DNA of 64,000 nucleotides from the NCBI GenBank assembly GCA_963790405.1, contig CAWBOJ010000003.1:372001-436000 (forward strand), read 5' to 3'. Under the pieces are notes generated by a model. It made no database searches. It saw nothing but the letters and a program-made list of their open reading frames with translations, and had not been told where the DNA came from. Below are positions 29,473-36,944 of this stretch, in pieces (positions within the stretch are counted from its first letter, which is position 1; the number at the start of each line of letters is the position of its first letter). The position numbers and the translations under genes are program-made. Origin of the DNA: JBGSMX01 sp963790405. GTDB lineage: Bacteria > Actinomycetota > Coriobacteriia > Anaerosomatales > JAGXFU01.

Positions 29473-30174
29473 ATGTCCGCGGTGACCATCGAAGACGTGG
29501 AGAAGCTCTACTACCTGGGCAAGCGAAACGTGGTGCACGCCTTGCGCGGGACCAGTCTCGTCGTGGGCGACGGGGAGTTCGTCGTGGTCATGGGCCCGTC
29601 CGGCTCGGGCAAGTCCACGCTGCTCAACGTGATCGGATGCTTGTCGGGTGTCACGTCCGGGCACGTGCTCGTGGGCGATGAGGATGTCACGAGGTTGAAG
29701 AGCCGCGCGCTCGACCGTATCCGGGCCAACGACATCGGCTTCATCTTCCAGACGTTCAGTCTCATACCGACTCGGACCGCGCTCGAAAACGTCATGCTGG
29801 CGGCCGAGTACGCGGGGATCGGAGCGAAAGAGCGCCGGCAGCGAAGTGTCGAGATTCTCGGCAAGGTCGGGTTGGAGGAGAGGCTCGATCACTTCCCGAA
29901 CGAGCTCTCCGGTGGTGAGCAGCAGCGGGTAGCGATCGCGCGTGCGCTCGTGAAGTCGCCCCGGCTCCTGCTGGCCGATGAGCCGACGGGGAACCTGGAC
30001 TCGGTGGCTGCCGAGGAAGTCATGGAGCTGCTCAAGTCATTGCGGATCGACGGCCAGACCGTCGTGATGGTCACGCACGACTTGCGCATGGCAGCCTACG
30101 GGGACCGCATCGTCTTCCTCAAAGACGGGCGTGTGGTCGACGAGCAGGATCTTCGCTCGCAGGTTGTCCTCTGA
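29473..30174 (+). CDS. MacB-like ABC transporter ATP-binding protein
   Basis: 233 residues of the LolD/MacB class: Walker A GPSGSGKSTLLN, LSGGEQQRVAIARA signature, LLADEPTGNLDS Walker B and VVMVTHDLRMA H-loop. AGGAGGAAACG lies directly before the ATG. It is the last gene of the four-gene PadR-controlled operon. No membrane fusion protein or TolC-like partner is encoded, consistent with a single-membrane host. Confidence 0.95.
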   Translation: MSAVTIEDVEKLYYLGKRNVVHALRGTSLVVGDGEFVVVMGPSGSGKSTLLNVIGCLSGVTSGHVLVGDEDVTRLKSRALDRIRANDIGFIFQTFSLIPTRTALENVMLAAEYAGIGAKERRQRSVEILGKVGLEERLDHFPNELSGGEQQRVAIARALVKSPRLLLADEPTGNLDSVAAEEVMELLKSLRIDGQTVVMVTHDLRMAAYGDRIVFLKDGRVVDEQDLRSQVVL

Positions 30175-30235
30175 ACGCGGTAACCGTCCCAATTGACTGC
30201 AGCCGGGCGATCAGCTCCCCGAAGAACCCAATGGG

Positions 30236-30989
30236 CTACCCGCTTTGCCAGCGCTCGAGCCACCATGCGACCGAGCGGTTCATCTCGGCCATGAACTCTG
30301 ATGCGTACTTGCGACGGTGGACGACCTCCGGGTAGCTGGTGGCTCCGGGAGGCAGGCCGTGGGGAGCGTGCATCTCTTGCAGCTCTGCGCTCACGATGTC
30401 GAGCTCTTCGGCACCGAGGCGCCGGTAGCGGTCGGTGTGCACCATGTGGCGTGTGTATCGAGGGACCGGTGAGCGCTCAACAGCGGGCCGTCCGAAGCAC
30501 AGCATTGCAATCGGCAGCGTGTGATCGGGCAGGCCGAGGAGTTCCGCGTGGATCTCGCCGTTCTCGAGCACGTCACCGATGTAGCACGAGCCGATGCCGA
30601 GCGACTCGGCTGCGATGACCGCGTTCTGCGCGGCGATCAGCGCGTCCGAGCAGGCGAGCAGCAGGTCGCCGCCGCCGGGAGGCCTGCGTGTCTGCTCCGA
30701 GGGCCGCACCGGTGTGGTCGAACAGGTCGGTCCACTTCTGGAAGTCGGCCACGAACACGAGGACCCACGGCGCGGTCGCGATGAACGGCTGGTCGTCGCA
30801 GGTCACCGCGAGGCGGTCTTTGATGGACTGATCGACCACGTCGATGATCGTGTACAGCATCATGTTGCCGCCGGTGGGAGCGCGGAAGGCTGCCTCGAGG
30901 ATCGCGGTCTTCTCGGCGTCGGAGATGGGCTCAGCCGAGTAGCTCCGGGTCGACGTGCGTCGGGCGATGAGTTCGAGTGTCGGATTCAC
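30236..30989 (-). CDS. Nitroreductase family protein, +1 frameshift
   Basis: About 250 residues. The N-terminal part (RRTSTRSYSAEPISDAEK, then APTGGNMM) is in one frame up to about 30690, and the remainder (LACSDALIAAQNAVIAAESLGIGSCYIGDV, MLCFGRPA) continues in the next. FMN-dependent nitroreductases reduce quinones or nitro groups with NAD(P)H. All family motifs are present apart from the frame change. Confidence 0.85.
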
Positions 30990-31041
30990 GGCGGGCTCCT
31001 GTGGCAGGGGCGGGCTCTGGCGCCCAGTGTAGCGCTCCGCG

Positions 31042-31070
31042 TTGCCCCTCCTGGGCCCGCTCGGTATACT
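31042..31070 (+). promoter_or_regulatory. Duplicated tRNA promoter
   Basis: TTGCCC (31042-31047) and TATACT (31065-31070) with 17-base spacing, the same elements as before the intact tRNA-Ser at 34003. It would drive transcription of the truncated tRNA copy. Confidence 0.6.
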
Positions 31071-31151
31071 CGCACGTGCGCTCGAAGCAGCCTTGCGCTG
31101 CTCGCGCCATCGCGGAGAGGTGGCAGAGTGGTTGAATGCGGCGGTCTCGAA
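31059..31151 (+). repeat. Direct repeat: promoter and 5' half of tRNA-Ser
   Basis: 93 bases that match 33948-34040 with no difference noticed. It contains the -10 box, leader and the 5' part of tRNA-Ser from GGAGAGG through the anticodon, and stops matching directly after it. The 3' half is absent, so it is not a functional tRNA gene. Confidence 0.9.
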
Positions 31152-31324
31152 CGCCCTTCATCCCCCTTGAGCTTGGTCAGTGACTCGTCGCTGCGGTCTC
31201 GAAACCTCTCGTTCGGGATGAGCTGCACAGTCCCAGGGCGCATGCGTGCATCAAGGAAAGTAGGTGCACCACCGGGGCCTCGAACAAGGAAGCATCGCAG
31301 CGGCGCCGAATCCAATCAGCAGAC

Positions 31325-31340
31325 TGTGACGTTTGTCACA
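31325..31340. promoter_or_regulatory. Crp/Fnr-family binding site
   Basis: TGTGACGTTTGTCACA is a perfect match to the Crp half-sites TGTGA-N6-TCACA, 224 bases before the peptidase start. No regulator of the family is encoded in the window. Confidence 0.6.
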
Positions 31341-31454
31341 CTAGAGGGGTCGCGGCCCGCGTGGAGGACGAGCCGGGGCGCTTCCGTGATGCACGGGTGC
31401 GTCAGGGGATCGCATGCAACCACGCGGGCATATCTCTGTTCCAGCTCAGTGCCG

Positions 31455-31476
31455 AGGCGGGCCGCACGGCCCGCCT
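31455..31476 (+). other. G/C-rich hairpin upstream of the M6 peptidase
   Basis: AGGCGGGCC and GGCCCGCCT form a perfect 9-base stem around GCAC. No T tract follows. It may be an attenuator or act on transcripts entering from the truncated tRNA promoter. Confidence 0.5.
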
Positions 31477-31563
31477 GTCTTCGGCGTTTCCGTCGGTCCG
31501 GTTTGCCGACGGGCACGCATCGTTCGATCCCAATGCATGTGGCTCTAGGGTAGGGAGATGAAA

Positions 31564-33801
31564 ATGCGAAATGCAGTGACGAGGATCCTCTTGGCGGCGG
31601 TGCTGGTGGCCATGCTCGTCCCGACGCACGCTGCGGCGGTCGTGGCGCGCGATGGGGTGGATGCCCCGGCGCAGGTCAGACAAGACAGGCGATCCCATCC
31701 GCTCGGAGAGAAGGCTGCTGCGCTGCGGGCGAATGCGGTCCAGGCGAAGTATGCGGGAGGGGTCGAGGGCGACGGCTACGAGGTGGAGCCGGGTGAATTC
31801 GATGAGCTGGAGCTCGACGGCACGGGCCAGGTCTGGACCGTGCCGGGTGAGTTCTCGGACTACCCGCACAACAGCATCCCCGAGCCGGATCGCACCGTTG
31901 ACAACTCGACGATCTGGACCGAGGACTTCAGCGAGGCCTACTACGACGACATGCTCTACACCCAGGGCGATGACGTCATCTCGATGGCCGAGTACTTCCT
32001 CGAGATGTCGAGTGGGCGCTACACCGTCGATGGCGACTGCGTCGATTGGGTGGAGCTGCCCTACGACCACGAGTACTACGACGACGGCACCGCCACAAAC
32101 GACACGTCCGAGAACGTGTGGCTGTTCCTCGCCGACATGCTCAACGGCTGGTACGCAGCCGAGAGGGCGGCAGGCAAGAGCGATGCAGAGATCAATGAGT
32201 ACCTCGCCAGGTTCGACACGCGCGACCGCTACGACTGGGACGGAGACAGCGACTACGACGAGCCTGACGGCTACATCGACCATTTCCAGTCGCTTCATTC
32301 GGGTGAGGGCGAAGAAGCCGGTGGTGGCGAGCTCGGGGACGAGGCGATCTGGAGCCACAGCTGGTATGCGAACTACGCCGACATCGGGAAGACCGGCCCC
32401 TCCGATGACTTCCTGCTCGGTGGCATCCAGATCGGTGACAGCGGTTTCTGGATCGGCGACTACACGATCCAGCCGGAGAACGGCGGCGTGGGCGTGTTCG
32501 CGCACGAGTACACGCACGACCTGGGTCTGCCGGACCTCTACGACACGGTTGGCGGGGACAACGCCACCAGCTTCTGGACGCTGATGGACAGCGGCTCGTG
32601 GCTCTCGCAGGTCGACTACGACCTCGGCTCCGCACCGGCGCACCAGGGTCCCTGGGAGAAGCTCATGCTCGGCTGGCTCGATGTGGAGGTCGCTGAACCC
32701 GGCGAGACCGCGGAGCTGACCTTGGGTCCCGTGGAGTTCAACTCGACCCAGCCCCAGGCGCTGCTCGTGAATCTGCCTGACAAGTTCGTCGAGTGGGACA
32801 TCGGCGACCCGTATGCCGGTGAGTACTTCTACTACAGCGACAAGGGTGACAACCTACGCAACCAGATGTCCAAGGCGTTCACACTGCCCGCGGGAGCGTC
32901 CCTGACCGCGATGGTGAACTACGGCATCGAGAAGGGTTACGACTACGCGAACGTCATCATCTCGACGGACGGTGGCGACACGTGGGATACGGTGCCGACG
33001 AACCTCTCGAGCTCGACCGTCGAGGACAACGGCATCGACGGGTTCTCCAACGGGTGGGAAGAGCTGACCGCCGACCTCTCGGCCTACGAGGGTGACGTGC
33101 TGTTGGGCTTCAGCTACATCACGGACGGTGGCGTGGCCGAGATTGGCTTCATGGTCGACGACATCGCAATCACCGGGGCCGACCTGGACGGTGCCGAGGA
33201 TGCCGACGCCGGCTGGACGTACGATGGCTTCAAGCGCACCACCGGCTACGAGAGCGGCTACTACTGGAACTACTACCTGGCCGAGAACCGGCAGTTCTAC
33301 GGATGGGACTCTGCGCTGGCCAACTGCTACAACTGGGGCTTCTTGAAGGGCAAGACCGCGATGGTCAACTGGGCGGAGCGATTTGCATACGAGCAGGGTC
33401 TGCTCGTCTGGTACTGCGACACGTCGCAGCCGGACAACAACGCGAGCGTGCATCCGGGTACCGGTTTCGCGTTGCCGGTCGATGCGCATCCGAAGGCCCT
33501 TACGATCGGCAAGAGCAAGCAGCTGTGGCGCAACCGGATCCAGACCTACGACTCGCCATTCGGCCTGACGGCGACACACGCGCTGCCGCTGCACTACAAT
33601 TCGCGGCTCGTACCGATCGCCAGCCAGGCGGCGAACCCGGTCTTCGACGACTCTCAGTCGTACTACGATCCGGCGAACCCGACCGGCAGCGTGATCACGC
33701 CGCTGGGCATGGGTGCACGGATCGAGGTGCTCGGCACCCTAGACGCCGGAGACAACGGTGTCTACATGGGGGTGCGTGTGACGGCGCCCGAGCTCGACTA
33801 G
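31564..33801 (+). CDS. Secreted M6-type metalloprotease (immune inhibitor A-like)
   Basis: 745 residues. A signal peptide (RNAVTRILLAAVLVAMLVP... AAA) is followed by a propeptide and a catalytic domain with the zinc site FAHEYTHDLGLPD at about residues 315-327. Downstream are beta-rich domains with an acidic, Asp/Gly/Tyr-rich composition typical of calcium-stabilised immune inhibitor A proteins. These enzymes degrade extracellular proteins. The ATG at 31564 with TAGGGAG six bases upstream is preferred to an ATG at 31558 that abuts the ribosome-binding site. It lies between the two direct repeats of the tRNA-Ser 5' half. Confidence 0.92.
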   Translation: MRNAVTRILLAAVLVAMLVPTHAAAVVARDGVDAPAQVRQDRRSHPLGEKAAALRANAVQAKYAGGVEGDGYEVEPGEFDELELDGTGQVWTVPGEFSDYPHNSIPEPDRTVDNSTIWTEDFSEAYYDDMLYTQGDDVISMAEYFLEMSSGRYTVDGDCVDWVELPYDHEYYDDGTATNDTSENVWLFLADMLNGWYAAERAAGKSDAEINEYLARFDTRDRYDWDGDSDYDEPDGYIDHFQSLHSGEGEEAGGGELGDEAIWSHSWYANYADIGKTGPSDDFLLGGIQIGDSGFWIGDYTIQPENGGVGVFAHEYTHDLGLPDLYDTVGGDNATSFWTLMDSGSWLSQVDYDLGSAPAHQGPWEKLMLGWLDVEVAEPGETAELTLGPVEFNSTQPQALLVNLPDKFVEWDIGDPYAGEYFYYSDKGDNLRNQMSKAFTLPAGASLTAMVNYGIEKGYDYANVIISTDGGDTWDTVPTNLSSSTVEDNGIDGFSNGWEELTADLSAYEGDVLLGFSYITDGGVAEIGFMVDDIAITGADLDGAEDADAGWTYDGFKRTTGYESGYYWNYYLAENRQFYGWDSALANCYNWGFLKGKTAMVNWAERFAYEQGLLVWYCDTSQPDNNASVHPGTGFALPVDAHPKALTIGKSKQLWRNRIQTYDSPFGLTATHALPLHYNSRLVPIASQAANPVFDDSQSYYDPANPTGSVITPLGMGARIEVLGTLDAGDNGVYMGVRVTAPELD

Positions 33802-33865
33802 TCCGTTGCCCCAACGGGAGGATGCGGTCTCACGAGCGGGTCGCGGACTTTCGGGGGATCTCATA

Positions 33866-33901
33866 CAGAGGGTCCGCTTCCGAGAGGGGGCGGGCCCTCT
33901 G
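33866..33901 (+). terminator. Hairpin after the M6 peptidase gene
   Basis: CAGAGGGTCCGC (33866-33877) pairs with GCGGGCCCTCTG (33890-33901) with one G-T pair; 64 bases after the stop. No T tract follows, so termination strength is uncertain. Confidence 0.55.
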
Positions 33902-33930
33902 CATAAGGCGAGGCTGACTGCTGGCCACGA

Positions 33931-33959
33931 TTGCCCCGTCTCGGTACGCTCGGTATACT
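33931..33959 (+). promoter_or_regulatory. tRNA-Ser promoter
   Basis: TTGCCC (33931-33936) and TATACT (33954-33959) with 17 bases between, 44 bases before the mature tRNA start. Confidence 0.75.
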
Positions 33960-34040
33960 CGCACGTGCGCTCGAAGCAGCCTTGCGCTGCTCGCGCCATC
34001 GCGGAGAGGTGGCAGAGTGGTTGAATGCGGCGGTCTCGAA
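33948..34040 (+). repeat. Direct repeat: second copy, in the intact tRNA-Ser locus
   Basis: Matches 31059-31151 over 93 bases; the match ends at position 34040 inside the anticodon loop. Confidence 0.9.
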
Positions 34041-34095
34041 AACCGTTAGGCGGGTATCCCCCGTCTCGAGGGTTCGAATCCCTCCCTCTCCGCCA
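34003..34095 (+). tRNA. tRNA-Ser (anticodon CGA)
   Basis: Class II tRNA of 90 bases plus encoded CCA. The acceptor stem GGAGAGG pairs with CCTCTCC, the anticodon CGA is at 34037-34039 in a CTCGAAA loop, a long variable arm (GGCGGGTATCCCCCGTC) follows, and the T arm contains GGTTCGAATCC. It reads UCG codons. It is the only complete tRNA gene seen in the window. Confidence 0.97.
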
Positions 34096-34303
34096 TATGC
34101 AGGGAAAACGTGGTCCCGGTGCTCCTGATAAGGAGGCCGGGGCTGCGTGCGTATTCGAGCGAACTGCAAACCTCACCGCACCGCTCAGTACTCGGTATCA
34201 TGGTGAGGCGTTCGATTTCGCGGTGAGGACACGGGTTCAAGTCCTCCAGGTGATGACCGAGTGCTCACAACCGATGCATTAGCTGGGAAGGAAGGGTGTC
34301 GAA

Positions 34304-35423
34304 GTGCGCTATCGCCGCATGCCGATCGAGGTTGAGTCGCCCGAGCAGTTGGGCTACTCGACGATCACGAACAACCTGTCCGAGAGTTCGGTCTCGGACA
34401 GACGGCTGAGCGACCTGGGGCTGCCGATCGAACTCGACGATCTGCTGCTGTGCTACGGAGACCACCTTGGAGACCCGCCGCTGCGCGAGGCGATCGCGGC
34501 CCTTGGACCCGGTCTTTCGCCCGAGGACGTTTTGGTCACACCCGGCGCCGCGACGGCTCTGTTCTGCACCGCGACGACGATGCTCGATCCCGGCGACCAT
34601 CTCGTCGTCGTTCGTACGAACTACGCCACGAATCTTGAGACGCCACGTGCGATCGGTGCGGATGTCGACGTGGTCGATCTGCGTTTCGAGGATGGCTGGG
34701 CTCTCGATATCGACCACGTGCGGTCCCGGGTCGAGCCCGGACGAACCAAGATGATCAGTGTCACCTGCCCTCACAATCCGACGGGCACCATGATGTCTGA
34801 GCCCGATCTTCTTCGGCTGGTCGAGTTGGCCGAGGACTCGGGTGCCGTATTGCTCGTCGACGAGACGTACCGCGATCTGACACATGGGGAGCAACTCCCC
34901 ATGGTGGCGACGCTGTCCGCGCGGGCTATCAGCGTTGCCTCGGTGTCAAAAGCCTATGGACTGCCGGGATTGCGCATCGGTTGGGCTGTCACCACCGATC
35001 CCGACTTGCAGCAGGCGCTGCTGGCGGCCAAGGAGCAAGTGGTGATCTGCGGCTCGACGATCGACGAGCACATCGCCGGACGCGTGCTCGCCGATCGAGA
35101 GCGGATCCTAAGCCCGATCCTGTGCGACGTTCGCGAGCGTGCGGCCGTCGTCCAGTCGTGGATGGACGCTCAGACCGTGTTCGAGTGGATTGTGCCAAGC
35201 GGCGGCGTGGTGGGGTTCGTGCGCTTCCGCGAGGAGTTTATCGTCGACGAACAGGAGTTCTACCGCTGTCTGCTTGATGACTTCGGTACCTATGTGGGCC
35301 CTGGGCATTGGTTCGAGGTCAGCGATCGGCACTTCCGGCTTGGCTTCGGCTGGCCCACGCGAGCAGGAGTTGCAAGACGGTCTCGAAGGTCTGACGCAGG
35401 CGGCCGAGCGCGCTCGGCGGTAG
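34304..35423 (+). CDS. PLP-dependent aminotransferase (class I/II), +1 frameshift near the end
   Basis: About 373 residues. Fold-type I motifs are visible: TCPHNPTGTMM, LLVDETYRDL, and the lysine in SVASVSKAYGLPGLRIGW that binds pyridoxal phosphate. The frame changes at about 35358 so that the C-terminus REQELQDGLEGLTQAAERARR is read in the next frame to the TAG at 35421. GTG start with an AAGG element. Substrate is not evident; histidinol-phosphate or aspartate-type enzymes are closest in layout. It sits between the intact tRNA-Ser and the 3' half copy. Confidence 0.86.
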
Positions 35424-35461
35424 CGCCGCTCGTTCCCGAGCGGGGAGAGTCAGACCCGGTG

Positions 35462-35514
35462 CCGTTAGGCGGGTTTCTCCCGTCTCGACGGGTAAGAATC
35501 CCTCCCTCTCCGCC
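35462..35514 (+). repeat. Degenerate copy of the 3' half of tRNA-Ser
   Basis: Begins CCGTTAGGCGGG, matching the tRNA from 34043 onward, and ends TCCCTCCCTCTCCGCC. The T-loop differs (GGTAAGAATCC instead of GGTTCGAATCC) and one base is gained, so it is a diverged duplicate. The region before 35462 does not match the tRNA. Confidence 0.85.
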
Positions 35515-35537
35515 GTATAGATTGAAGACGTCCGCTC

Positions 35538-36218
35538 CTAGGCAAAGAGGGGTGGACGTTCTAGCCTCTTGGCGGCGTGCTGCTCGATCGCAGCGCGGTG
35601 GTATGTCTCGACCGCGCTGGCGACCTCATCGAACAACTCTGGCGGGCAGTGGAGGCGGAGCACCGTGCGCCACGAGTTGTGCAGTGCGATGACGCGTTGG
35701 CGTCGGTAGACGGTGACGCGATGAACGCTCTCCCAGGGGACAAGCGTTCGCTCGCGGCTCATGGCAAGCGCGCCTGCTCCGGCGGTTGTGGGGTTGCGCG
35801 CGAGCAAACCCACGATCACGACCAGTTTGTTCATGGACCGCTCGCGCTTCTCGGCACGGTACTCAACGCCCTTCGCGCTGACGATGAAGCGCGCGCCCTG
35901 CCGGTTGCCCAGCAGGAGGCTTGTGAGAACGAACAGGCCCGCCATGATGCCAGCCGTGAGGAAGAACACCATCGGCGGCAAGATGATCAACTCACGTTCA
36001 ATGATCAGGCCGCCCACGGCGACGATCACATACATCGCCGCAACGGAGAGTAGGATCACGCGCAGGAAGTCCCACAGCATGAACCGACTGGTCAGCAGAG
36101 GAATATCGTAGGTCCATTCGATTGGATCAGGGGCGGGATTTGGAGCGTGATCGGTCGCGGCGTCTGGTGCTTCAAGCACGAGATCCTCCCTTGATCCTGC
36201 GTTGCGGTCGGGCTCCAT
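35538..36218 (-). CDS. Membrane protein, YcxB-like
   Basis: 226 residues with an acidic N-terminal tail, two membrane helices (about 55-75 and 82-105) and a cytoplasmic C-terminal domain with the order ARFIVSAKGVEYRAEKR, VPWESVHRVTVYRRQRVIAL that resembles the YcxB/PH-like fold. Function unknown. It is divergent from the zinc-ribbon gene at 36303; whether it is related to that locus (for example as protective partner) cannot be decided from sequence. Confidence 0.7.
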   Translation of the reverse strand: MEPDRNAGSREDLVLEAPDAATDHAPNPAPDPIEWTYDIPLLTSRFMLWDFLRVILLSVAAMYVIVAVGGLIIERELIILPPMVFFLTAGIMAGLFVLTSLLLGNRQGARFIVSAKGVEYRAEKRERSMNKLVVIVGLLARNPTTAGAGALAMSRERTLVPWESVHRVTVYRRQRVIALHNSWRTVLRLHCPPELFDEVASAVETYHRAAIEQHAAKRLERPPLFA

Positions 36219-36302
36219 GATAGCAACGGTGCAAGAATGTGGCTCGTCGCCCGCAAACCCCGCTATAGTCAGTACGGATGCAACACGAGCTGGGGAGGGT
36301 TC

Positions 36303-36944
36303 ATGGGCGAGGGATCCGCGCTGTTCTGTACGAAATGCGGGGAATCGCTCGGCAGCTCGGACAAGTTCTGCAAGAAGTGTGGGAGTCCTCGAAGGGACTC
36401 GGTATCGGCTCAGGCAGCGGCTACGCAGCGACCCGCTGCCGTTGCGACTGTCGTTGCGAGTGCGACAGGGGCGGCATCCATGGCCGCGGGTCTTCCCTGG
36501 CAGACGATCGTCGCCGGCGAGACGCCGGATCTTCGCGCGATGTTGTCGGGTGCGGCTATTCCGGCGGCTCGGTCTGTCGTGCAGCGCTCCCTACGGCGTC
36601 CCGGGCTCTCGATGGCCGCCACCGTAGCGCTCGACCTGCTCGTGGCAGGTGTCTCCGGGGGACCCGCTGCGCTCGCCGCGGCTATCCCGCGTGCGCTTGG
36701 CGGCGGCACGACATCGCTGCTCTCACTGATCACCGGCTCCAAAGGCGGCGCGCTGCGCGGTCTCACCGGTATCGTCTCTCTAGTGACGGCTGCAATGCAG
36801 ATAGTCTCGCTTGGGGGGTCGCTTCTTTCGGGGCTGGCAGACGGGACACCGCTGCTCACGCTCGCACCAATGGCGGTGGCGACGGCCTCGGCGCTCATCA
36901 TGGCGCTCAAGACGGCCTCGGTGGCCTTGAGGAGGCGGTCCTAG
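36303..36944 (+). CDS. Zinc-ribbon membrane protein
   Basis: 213 residues. The N-terminus is a four-cysteine zinc ribbon (FCTKCGESLGSSDKFCKKCG), followed by an Ala/Gly/Ser-rich, strongly hydrophobic stretch of about 150 residues with perhaps three membrane segments. The ATG after GGGGAGGGTTC is preferred to an upstream start at 36237. It ends directly before the start of the giant exported protein gene, so both are probably one transcription unit. Confidence 0.82.
   Translation: MGEGSALFCTKCGESLGSSDKFCKKCGSPRRDSVSAQAAATQRPAAVATVVASATGAASMAAGLPWQTIVAGETPDLRAMLSGAAIPAARSVVQRSLRRPGLSMAATVALDLLVAGVSGGPAALAAAIPRALGGGTTSLLSLITGSKGGALRGLTGIVSLVTAAMQIVSLGGSLLSGLADGTPLLTLAPMAVATASALIMALKTASVALRRRS

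Larger units (their letters stand above)
31152..31563. other. 412-base intergenic region upstream of the M6 peptidase
   Basis: No convincing gene. It holds a Crp-like palindrome (31325-31340) and a strong G/C hairpin (31455-31476), described separately. The sequence from 31152 has no similarity to the 3' half of the tRNA, so it is foreign to the tRNA locus. Confidence 0.5.

Noticed and set aside
31113..31151. A second tRNA-Ser gene
   Set aside because: Only the 5' half is present; the 3' half, T arm and acceptor complement are missing.
30986..31315. Minus-strand ORF across the partial tRNA copy
   Set aside because: It runs into the tRNA sequence, has no ribosome-binding site and shows no recognisable family; could be a remnant but not supportable.
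35462..35514. A third tRNA-Ser gene
   Set aside because: Lacks the 5' half and has a damaged T loop.
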